Position numbers and translations under genes: made by a program. Source: Celoporthe dispersa (taxonomy: Eukaryota; Ascomycota; Sordariomycetes; Diaporthales; Cryphonectriaceae). From it: a stretch of 64,000 nt of DNA. Positions 46,856 to 55,301 of the stretch are shown piece by piece. Below the pieces are notes generated by a model that saw only the letters and a program-made list of their open reading frames with translations, did not search any database and had not been told where the DNA came from. The stretch lies in the NCBI GenBank assembly GCA_016584495.1, contig WAID01000013.1:1612001-1676000 (forward strand). The letters are read 5' to 3'. Numbering within the stretch: the stretch's first letter is position 1; each line of letters starts with the position of its first letter.

Positions 46856-47610
46856 ATGGAGTATATCATTAGAGAAACAAGCGTGAATACAGACGGTGCC
46901 ACTGCGGGAGGGCTGACAATGCCAAGTATGACTGCGCAAGAATCTCTGATCCGTTTAATCTACGTACGCGCTGGCTTCAATCTCGCTATGGCCGGCGACC
47001 GACCACAATATTTTGAGGCCCACGGCACTGGCACCCAGCTGGGGACCCAGAGAAGCTGAGGCCATATACAACGTCTTTTCGCCATCTTTTGTCAAGGCTT
47101 CGTCGCCGCTTTATGTCGGTTATATCAAGACAGTCTTCGGGCGCACGGAGGGCACGGCAAGGATTGCTGCTATCCTCAAGGCCTCACTTGCTCTACAGCA
47201 CGCCTGCATCCCCCCAAACATGTTGTTCGAGCAACCCGGTGACCCTGTAGCACCATTCTACCACGGAGTCGAGATCGTGCGGAGTGCGATGCCCTGGCCT
47301 GGGGTTAGCACCGCCAGGAGAGCTAGCGTCAACGGCTTTGGCTTCGGGGGTGCTAACGCGCACGCTATTCTTGAGAGTTACACGACTACAAGCGCTTGCT
47401 GAGCAGTTCCATTAACAAATGTGTGCGTCTATTTACACTGTTTGTCATCTCGGCTACGTCAAGAACCTCACTTCGCGCGAGACTCTCCAGATACTTGACC
47501 TTTCTAGAAGCGAAAAGGGCTAACACAGACTCCCACAATCTCGCATGTGTCTTGCGTCAGCGGCGATCCAGGACTAGCACCGCACACGAGGCGGTATATC
47601 AAGAGTCTTG
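46856..47610 (+). pseudogene. Polyketide synthase ketosynthase (KS) fragment plus linker
   Basis: The second half of a KS domain is clear: IRETSVNTDGATAGGLTMPS, FEAHGTGTQLG (catalytic His loop), PREAEAIYNVFS, LYVGYIKTVFGRTEGTA (second catalytic His region, normally KTNIGHLEGA), and the end motif ASVNGFGFGGANAHAILE. In KTVFGRTEG the active-site His is replaced by Arg. The frame breaks within GTQLGDPRE at about 47040, where two bases seem lost. A following stretch with LFVISATSRTSLRARLSRYL matches the KS-AT linker. The active-site Cys half and all other PKS domains are absent. It is nonfunctional. Confidence 0.8.
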
Positions 47611-47699
47611 TCCAAGATATACGCTGCCACGATGGCGGCGAACCAGGCCAGACGATGTTTTCTCTCGGACCAAGAGACTGGAAACACCTTTCTGACCTC

Positions 47700-48314
47700 T
47701 CTCTAGCATACTGCTGGCCGCGCAATGATCTCGGCATATTTTGGCTCGTCATTGCTGGATTTTCTCTTCCTATATGGACGATCTGCATGCTGTGGATAAG
47801 AGCATCCCGTGGTTTGCCCGAGGTGATCCCACGTTTCCTCATCCCGAAACCGTACCGTGCTCTCGGGACAGGCTCATCCAGAACCTGATGCATTGGTATA
47901 CGTATGCTAGAGAGCACTATGATGAGAAGGCGATAGATGGTGACGGTGACAGAGACCCTTTAGGGCTCGGTTCTTAACAGATACCGGCAAAGAAAGCCAT
48001 GTGAATTGAAGGAGCACGAAGATCGAGCCATGGCAAGTTTGGACTTGGCCCACTCCTGGGGGTGAGTGAGAATTTCCGCCATCAGCTTGCGTGCAGATTC
48101 TTCACCAGACGTGCTAGGCCGCCTCAGGAGCAGTCTGTCCCGGGCTCTACACACGGCCCGTCTCCATGTCGCGGTGTCGACCGCGGAATGCAACCCAGTC
48201 TTAGACCTTCTGAGTCCCAAAGTCCTGTCCTCAGACGCGCTGCTGTCTTCCATCTACACCGAAGCGCTTCGTCTCCACGGAGTAGCTCACTTTGAGACAC
48301 AAACATTACGGTAG
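47700..48314 (+). pseudogene. Cytochrome P450 relic
   Basis: Two separated pieces in different frames resemble a fungal P450. The first (about 47735-47977) reads PEVIPRFLIPKPYRA and, one frame over, NLMHWYTYAREHYDEKA, as in the F-G region. The second (about 48066-48314) reads SSPDVLGRLRSSLSRAL and ALLSSIYTEALRLHG, the J and K helices. The heme-binding Cys loop is missing and several frame changes intervene. It is taken as the third relic of one lost metabolite cluster. Confidence 0.58.
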
Positions 48315-48567
48315 GAAGGGCAAAAAGAATGGCGTCACAGGCATGCGGTAATATAAGATATCTAGATGATAAATGAGCGTGGTTATAGGATGACCTATTA
48401 AGAATATAAGTACGCACGAGCCGCGCAATATAGTACCGATATTTCCGAGTCCCTTCAGCGAACTAGCAGACGCACAAATCCCGAAGGTCACTTGCGTCAG
48501 AACACGACGCTCATCGACAGCACGCATTCTCCTAGAAATGAGTGCATACCCATTGGTACTTTCTCCC

Positions 48568-48909
48568 CTACTGGGCATGATCAGGCGGCCCAACGGGTGT
48601 CTCGTAAGAAGCAGTTGCACGCTCCTCTACACTAGGAGGCGGGAGGCCGGTTTCGTAAGAAGCAGTTGCACGCTCCTCTACGCTAGCAGGCGGGAGGCCG
48701 GTTTCGTAGGAAGCCGAATTAGGATTGCGCTTCATCTGCTCGAGAGCACCGGATTGCTCTCGGATGACCAAGGCACCACCTAGAGGCGAAGAGAAATTAG
48801 CAATGTTGAACGCAAAATTATGGTGTAACGAGAGATACATACTGGTGGGTGCTGCCATCAAGGTCTCCAGGAAGGGGAGTGAGGCGAGCAGGATGAGACG
48901 GAGCTGCAT
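48568..48909 (-). CDS. Candidate RiPP precursor with signal peptide and tandem core repeats
   Basis: Exons complement(48843-48909) and complement(48568-48779), 92 residues. The 63-base intron has GTATGT, a CTAAT branch and CTCTAG. Residues 1-19 form a signal peptide (MQLRLILLASLPFLETLMA). A leader follows (GALVIREQSGALEQMKR) with a dibasic KR. Then come two and a half copies of a 17-residue unit, ASYETGLPP(A/P)SVEERAT, the last changed to ASYETPVGPP. The layout (signal peptide, KR, repeated Tyr-starting peptides) is that of dikaritin precursors such as those for ustiloxin, phomopsin and asperipin. The divergent neighbour is a UstYa oxidase. Caveats: few repeats, and units are separated by EER-AT rather than KR. 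It could also be an ordinary repeat-containing secreted peptide. Confidence 0.68.
   Translation of the reverse strand: MQLRLILLASLPFLETLMAAPTSMYLSLHHNFAFNIANFSSPLGGALVIREQSGALEQMKRNPNSASYETGLPPASVEERATASYETGLPPPSVEERATASYETPVGPPDHAQ
48602..48715 (-). repeat. 51-bp tandem repeat within the precursor gene
   Basis: Two full copies start at 48602 and 48653 and a partial third at 48704 on the + strand. The two full units differ at only a few bases, one of which changes an Ala to Pro. The period is a multiple of three, so each unit stays in frame. Confidence 0.92.
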
Positions 48910-49965
48910 TTTGATGATGAGTGGAATTGATATATGATTGTTCGAGTTGGTCTGACTATGGATGAGTAAGTTGTAGAAAAGGCTCTAATGATCGATATCA
49001 CAACTTTTGTGTTCTGTAGTAACTGTTATATAGTATTTGTATATCTAAGATCCAAAGGCTTTCGTGATTTTCATGTAAGCCGTCGGCTGCTGCATCTCGG
49101 GCTCGGGTCATACCAGACAGACATTGTCTCTAGCCTCAAGACCTGTAGTTGATGTATGTTCTTCACGATTCAGACTGAGTGGATCAGATACCAGTAACAC
49201 GAACACATTAAACATATCAGCCACACCTGATGCTATTGTGTCTCAACTCGGGTCAGATTCGGGGCTCACTCTTTCTACTCTGCGCTGAGGCGGGCCCCGA
49301 AGTTGAGGTAAATATGCATGCCAAGGACCAGTGTCTTGAGACTGACCAAGAAGTCCTCGTTGCTGACATCGGGAGACTTGTAGAGATTTATTTGACCGGC
49401 GCATATATCTGCTTACGAGGCTCCAATATTGCGCATGTCTCATATGCGGTCTGACATTTGCCAAGCGCGGCTACAGCCTCGTAGCCATTTTCTGTTGTTC
49501 TCATTGGTTACAGTCGGGAGGCTAGAAGGGCCGATATTGTCCCAGGCTACACGAGGGAGTAAAGGCACCGTATGCTGACGGATGAGGTACTTTTTCAAGG
49601 GCAAGGGAGTAGGGCGTTCTCGCTGCAAGTCGCCGGCTCTGAAATGAAACATATTGGCATAGAAAGACGAAGATCGTCTGCAAGCCTTCGGCAACAAAGA
49701 TATTCAAGTATGCATGGGCAATTGAACTTCGTTGAACATGAGAGCTAACTCATGCTGTCATCCGGACATTGTATTTCGCGACGGTCTAGTGATGAGAATC
49801 TCCCGTGTTCCTGAGACTTGAAGTGGTCAGGTGATAACCCATTAGCCGTCGAAATTGTCAGTTTCGTCTCGTTTGAATAAGCTGGCAGATCTATAATCAC
49901 TTTCATTCGAATATCACACCCCTCCCCTCTCCTCGGGCTCTCGATATTAACTTCAACCTGTCACG
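48910..49965. other. Divergent intergenic region of the candidate RiPP pair
   Basis: About 1.06 kb separates the precursor and UstYa start codons. A minus-strand stretch at about 49440-49740 can be read in two frames as protein-like sequence, but I cannot assign it and it may be decayed. The rest should hold a shared promoter. Confidence 0.45.
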
Positions 49966-51155
49966 ATGGGCCGAGCGCAATATTCTAAGCTATTATCTTC
50001 TTCCTCGTCTACAGACGGCCTCGATTCCGGCAGCCTCTGTGACGACGAGATCAATACTATCACTACCTCTGAGAAGCTGTCTGCATCCGGTAGGCGTGGG
50101 ACATCGATGGTCATTCTCGCTGGCTGTATCTCTGTGTACACTTTGCTGGTCTGGGGCATCACACAGAAGCTGTCTGACCCTGGCTGTTCCCGAGGTCCTC
50201 AACTGATTGAGAACATTGCCAAGGATGCCGTCAGGTATCAGCCATACTACTACCAAAATAGTGGCGAGGTAGAACACTCACTTTTTGGTGAACCTGGCGA
50301 AGAGGTTGATACGAACTGGGAGGAGCTGCTTCAATGTCTGTCTGCAATGAGGACACCATCATCCTTCTGTGCCCGATACTGACCTAAGTGATACTCTAGG
50401 GGCCGAAATTAGAGTTCCTGACGGTGAGATCTCTCGCTTGGAGCGGGAGGATGAAGCGGTTCACCTAACCAGCGGAGGATATTTTGGAATGTTCACGGTG
50501 TATCACCATTTGCACTGCCTTGTAGGTGCTTCGCCCGAGGACAGTCCATCTTTCGAGGTGAAGTTAAGAAACAAGCACAACTGACGGCTGTGATTGATCA
50601 CAGATGCGCCTCCACCACCACTCGTACCTCGACCATTACTTCCCAGACCTGACCGAGAGCGAACGCAAGGCAGAGCATTTTCACACAAGTAAGTGAGTCA
50701 TCGTCATCCGGTGAGACCACATAATTAAGTCATGAAAACACCAAAGTGCACTGTCTGGACCGTCTCAGACAAGCAATCATGTGCCAAGGAGACACGACGC
50801 TCCTGACCATGCGATGGACGGACTTGTCGCCACTGCCAACAACCAACTGGTCGACACCGCATACCTGTGTCGACTGGTCTCTTATAGAAAATTGGTCTCG
50901 CGAGCACTGGGTAGATGTCAGGGCCGACGGTGAGATGGTGCACCCAAACTTTGGTAAGTATGACAACTGCCGTTGAGTATAGGAGGTCGGCGTCATAGAC
51001 TTGCATGGTATCCCGTCGCTATCTGTCTGTCTCTGTTCACCTAGATTTCCGCTGACTGGAATTCGCCACCAACAGGGCAGGTCTTCATGGATGGGGCGTC
51101 AAATGGCTCCCGCGTAGGTGTTCAGACGGTTGAAGATCGCAAGCCTAAGCATTGA
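49966..51155 (+). CDS. UstYa/DUF3328-family oxidase
   Basis: Exons 49966-50335, 50400-50521, 50604-50688, 50747-50953 and 51076-51155, 287 residues, all phases consistent. A cytosolic Ser-rich N-terminus precedes one membrane helix (about residues 47-66, SMVILAGCISVYTLLVWGI), making it a type II membrane protein. Both family motifs HxxHC are present: YHHLHCL at the end of exon 2 and HTMHCLDRLRQAIMC, rebuilt across the exon 3-4 junction. These His/Cys pairs are thought to form the copper-dependent oxidative cyclisation centre. UstYa proteins crosslink Tyr-containing peptides in ustiloxin, asperipin, phomopsin and victorin pathways. The divergent repeat-containing precursor supports the same role here. 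The exon 1 donor (GTCTGT) is not ideal. Confidence 0.88.
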
Positions 51156-52357
51156 AGGCATGGGGCGTGGGATCTGCTCGTAGTAGGAAACCTGTACCTC
51201 TTAAGTGCTCTCTCATTCGGTGGAGAGTATTGCTAGAGGCAGCAAGAGTGTACTACTTGTTGCAATATTGTCACAGAGAAGTCGGACCGAGAGGCTATTG
51301 TACGTCGTCTTGGATTAGGATATTTGAAAAGTAACAGCTTCCATTCGAGTCGGACAACTTGGCTTTTATTTAAAGTGACTCGCCCTTGGTTAATTACTTT
51401 GATAGTTTCCGCTAGAAAATCAGGGCTAATATGCGCTCATGATTCATATTATTATAATTTCCATTACAAGAAATTGTTTAAAAGGGTAGCAAAAATGGAT
51501 AAGGATGTCTATTCAGTCTATAGGACCAAAAGGAAAGTCATGTCTAGGACGCCTGCCCTGGTGCGCGAAAATGACCGTGGTTATGGAGCCGTCAGACATG
51601 ATGATAGGTAGGGCAGGAAGAGGCTCACTCAAGCTTGAGATAACTCAGACGCGCGAGCAAGGCTGCTCACTTCCCAAGAAGGACTCCGAAACCAGTCGAA
51701 ATCCGAGAGGAGTAGCAGAACAACCCCAGCTCTGTCTGTAGAAGTCTAGACAGTGTGTGAGATCTCTTGGGGTTTGTGAAGAGTGGGATGGATACAGAGT
51801 GATGATCATACGATGACATCTGGTATAGGAGCTCGGGATTTCATAGGTTTGACGCCATGCGGATGGAAAAAAACCCTTGGAAAGTCAACATGACGTCTTT
51901 GTATCCGTACCAGCAACTGTCCTCGACAACAATAGGATTCCCACACCCGTTGAGCACAATCCCTATTAAATTGCCGTCTTTCATCTTCACTATTGCAAGT
52001 AGCCGGTAGCACAAAAGCACTGTAGAGTACAGTTAGAACGGTGAAAGGGCAGTCTAAGATGCAAGAGCGTGAGAGTGCCAAACCTCTTCGCGTTTCTTGT
52101 CTGCTTTGTCGAGGCCAAGCCGATGCAGGCCATAACGTGTCTTTTGAGTTCCGAGAATCTTGCCATCGGCGCTTTGGACAGGCTGTTTTGGTTGGCGCGA
52201 ATCGTGCACAAACGCGCATATCTCCCATGCTCTATAGAGATATCTCAAAGTTGCACGGCTGTTCGTCGAAATAATAATCGTTGAGGTCGTAACGGCAGCA
52301 GTGACTGACTGGCTCAGTTCCTGTCACCTCGTAATCCTGGTGAGCCCAACATTGGTC
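51156..52357. other. Intergenic region at the right edge of the accessory island
   Basis: No gene is recognised. A minus-strand open stretch at 51806-52250 is readable in two frames but shows no known motif. AT-rich sequence occurs at about 51400-51520. Confidence 0.4.
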
Positions 52358-53783
52358 TCAGTCTGCCCCGAGGCCCGCGGCAAACTTCCTCGCAACCCAC
52401 GCGGCGCCGTTCTCCTCATACTCCTGTTTCGTGACCGCGAGCATCTCCACGTGTTCGTGCCTCGCAAAGTTGGCGGCGCCGCGCCACGTGGCACAGATGG
52501 AGTTGACGGGCCTAGCGACTCTGACGGTGCACTCGTCCGGCACGCGGGCGACAACCTCCCTCTGGAGGCGCTGGATGAAGCCATCGAACTGGGTGTTCCC
52601 GCCAACCACGAGGATGTTGGCCAGGAGGCCGGGCCAGAGCCCCACGGGCAGAGCCTGCAGGACCTGATAAACCAGGTCGGCGAGGCCGGGGGTCGACATG
52701 CCGATGTCGGTAGGGTTGAAGAGGATCTCGGGGATGGTGAAGCGCTCGTTGCGCAGGGTCAGTATGTCCTCGTTGGAGGCGGCCGCGGCGAGCTTGCGCT
52801 GCTTGGCAGTGGACGTCGCGTCGAAGTCGCGGACGATGCCAGACGAGCGGGCGTGGAAGTCTGGGAGGACGTAGTCCTTCGCTATCCCTGCCCCTGTCAG
52901 GTACGGCCCCTCCTCTCACCCCGCGTGCCCTTCCATGTCTTTTCTAGGTCACCCTTGAAGTCGAGCGACACGTAGCATGTCTTCTCTTTGATCTCGTTTA
53001 CTATGTATGTGTCGTTCCGCATGTCGTAGTGCCGCAGGGAGAGAAGTCGCGTGAGGTAGTTGGTGAGCAGCTTGCCGCCGACGTCGAGCCTGCGGATGGC
53101 GGACTGTAGCGGTCGGCCCTGGAATATGGGCGTGATGGTGGTGAAGGAGTAGCCCGAGTCGATGAGAAGCATCAGCTCGACAGGCAGCTGGGCAGAGGAG
53201 GTGTCGTGCCCAGGGGTGCGGAAGGTGGTCTGAATATCCTCGTACGCGTTGAACGTGGGTGCTGGCAGGCAGTTAGCAGCTCGTCCCGAGACCGTCTCCT
53301 CCCTTCGTCTGGGGAGAGATGAGTTATGGAGGCTCCTCGTCACCACTTGCCTATTCCCCTGTAGTAGCTCGCGAACCCAAACTCCTCAAACACAATCTGG
53401 TCGCAGTTGGCCTGCAGGGCCGGCAGGGCATTGGGCTGCTCCGTCAGGACCAGTCTTGTGTCGGCTGGGTCGCAGGTCTGCGGCGCGTCCTTTGCGAAGA
53501 ACTCATGGTCCCAGATCTCCTTCTGCGCCTCCCAGTTGACAATGTAGCCCTTCTCGACAGGCCGCCTGAACGAAAGCTCGCCAAAGTCTTTGCAAGCCTC
53601 TAGTCCTGAGGCGACATAGGTCTTTCTGGCGCGGTCACGTGCGATGCAGTTGGGGATCACGCGCGGTTCGTCGACGGCATCGGCTGTCACGAAGCCGGCC
53701 TTGATGGTATGTGCGCCGTTGTCGAGGACGAGGGTGCGTGAGGGCCGTGGAGGGGGCGCGGGCTTGGAGCGCCTGGGCGCCAT
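52358..53783 (-). CDS. Actin-related protein 6 (ARP6, SWR1 chromatin-remodelling complex)
   Basis: Exons complement(53351-53783) and complement(52358-53261), about 445 residues. Actin-fold signatures are TLVLDNGAHTIKAGF (phosphate loop 1), FRRPVEKGYIVNWEAQKEIWDHEFF, RLVLTEQPNALPALQANCDQIVFEEFGF, LLIDSGYSFTTITPIFQGRP and LLANILVVGGNTQFDGF. The long insert and PNCIARDR start are ARP6-type. In the SWR1 complex it helps replace H2A by H2A.Z. The first intron has a GC donor (GCAAGT) with a normal branch and CAG end. At the C-run 52907-52910 the frame changes. One missing base gives GERRGPYLTGAGIAKDYVLPD; the alternative, a 32-base intron, is shorter than any other here. Confidence 0.88.
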
Positions 53784-54812
53784 ATTGTGGGCGAGTAGGA
53801 GACTGGTTTGGGGCGGTAGCTAGGAGTTGAGGCTAAGGCTCAGGGTGAAGCTGAGATCGTCGTCAAGGTTGTCGTGGTGGTTTTGGGAGTAGCTGTTTGC
53901 CGCGCGAGAATTTTCGAGGTGCTGGTCCTTTCCACGGTACGTCACTACGGCACTATAGTAGGCACTATCCTGTGGGGAGCTTGAGGTCTTCTGGGAGCCT
54001 ACGGCTCCCTGTCGTTCAGGGTCGTTGCGGCTGAGATCCTGGTCGATAGCTGCAGAAGATACCCCGCAATGACCTGTGCGTGCCCCCCCCCCCTTGGGAC
54101 CCATATGCTCGGGTCGGGCGCATTACTTGCATCTCATCTTTCGTTTCTCGACCGCATTCAGCACCTTCACAGTACCTGGGAATACTGCCACAGTGCTTAG
54201 ATGATATCGATCGAGATTGCTCTTGAAGTTTTATACTTTGGCCCTTAAGTTTTCTTGCGGGCGCTGTCCCAAGCGCTGCCACTGGGCAACCGTCCCCCCG
54301 CCCCCCCGCAACATCCGAAGCATATGCAATGATTACCCACTTGCTTCGTCTTCTCTTGAACCTAGATCTAAAGATCAATGCGCGCCCGCTCCCCTCACCC
54401 TCAAAGAACAGAGAAGAGTAGCTCAGAAATAGTGGCCAAGGTCAGCTAATGCTAGATGACGCTGGCGAAGGCAAATCGAGCGGCCCCAGCGCACTCTTCC
54501 ATGGATCTATCCCAGTATCTACAATGAGCCTATCAATTCAGATACTATGCTAGACCTCTAGGGCGGTCGTCATGGATCGTTCGTTCTATATACTGTGTAA
54601 ACCATCGTGTTATGGCGATCGAAGCCAGTCAGGCCGTTTTCGGTACGTTTAGTAAGGTTGGAGATCACTTCCCATAAATAGCTTCAGCCTCCTCCCATCC
54701 TCTTTCCAGGTGAGTTTCTTGGACCTGCTCTGCTATACTACACACACTGTACACCAAATAAGAATAAACTACCACCACAAGGCCTTCCACGACTAAGAAC
54801 AAATAAATCAGC
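53784..54812. other. Divergent intergenic region, ARP6 / metallothionein
   Basis: No other gene is seen. Two long C-rich runs occur at 54083-54093 (eleven C) and about 54294-54307. Such runs are hard to sequence and could also form four-stranded structures. The right end is the metallothionein promoter. Confidence 0.45.
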
Positions 54813-54990
54813 ATGCCTCCAGCCGGCTGTGGATGTACAACCTGTACCTGCCAGAACTGCGGCACAGATTGTGCCTGCTGCGTACGTGTTTGAAGGCGGT
54901 CTCGCCGTCTTCGTTTCTCTTTCCCTCTTCCATGATTTTGGGAGGAAAAGGCTGACTAGACATTATGGTCAATAGAAGGACAAGCATTAG
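54813..54990 (+). CDS. Metallothionein-like small cysteine-rich protein
   Basis: Two exons (54813-54881 and 54976-54990) encode only 27 residues, too short for ordinary gene finding. Eight cysteines lie at positions 6, 8, 11, 13, 16, 20, 22 and 23, in CxC and CxxC spacing, and the protein ends KDKH. Size, CxC pattern and the basic-His tail resemble the Neurospora and Agaricus-type copper metallothioneins (about 25 residues, seven Cys). It likely buffers Cu(I) or Zn in the cytosol. The 94-base intron has a CTGAC branch and an AATAG end. Without splicing the frame would end four codons later as VRV. No metal-response element was identified. Confidence 0.78.
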
Positions 54991-55301
54991 AGCAAGAATG
55001 AACAAAGAACAGTCCTCTTCAGAGGGACCTGTGCGTGTTGACGAAGTTGATGAGGATATGTATGTGAAGTGAGTGGGTGGCGTTGTGGTAGTTGCGGATC
55101 GGCGGGGACCGAAAGGGCAAAAGTACTCTGAGGTAGCCAATCAAAATAAGGTGATCCTGAGGACAATGTAGACTGCTATTGATCTGTCCTAGATGCCGTG
55201 ATTATTACTTGCGTTCCTACCTCTTGTCTATATCTCTGTTGTGACAATGGCCCTGGGTATTATCTCGATCTCTGTGTCTGGACTTCGATCCATGAGATTC
55301 C
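54991..55301. other. Short intergenic region between convergent genes
   Basis: It holds the 3' ends of the metallothionein gene and of the minus-strand UFD1-like gene. Nothing else is seen. Confidence 0.4.

Noticed and set aside
49440..49707. Possible decayed gene (tyrosinase or other tailoring enzyme) between precursor and UstYa
   Set aside because: Two overlapping frames look protein-like, but none of the copper-binding His motifs or other signatures is visible, so no call is made.
52882..52917. 32-base intron in ARP6
   Set aside because: It is much shorter than every other intron in the window. A single missing base gives an equally good protein and fits the general indel pattern, though an intron cannot be excluded.
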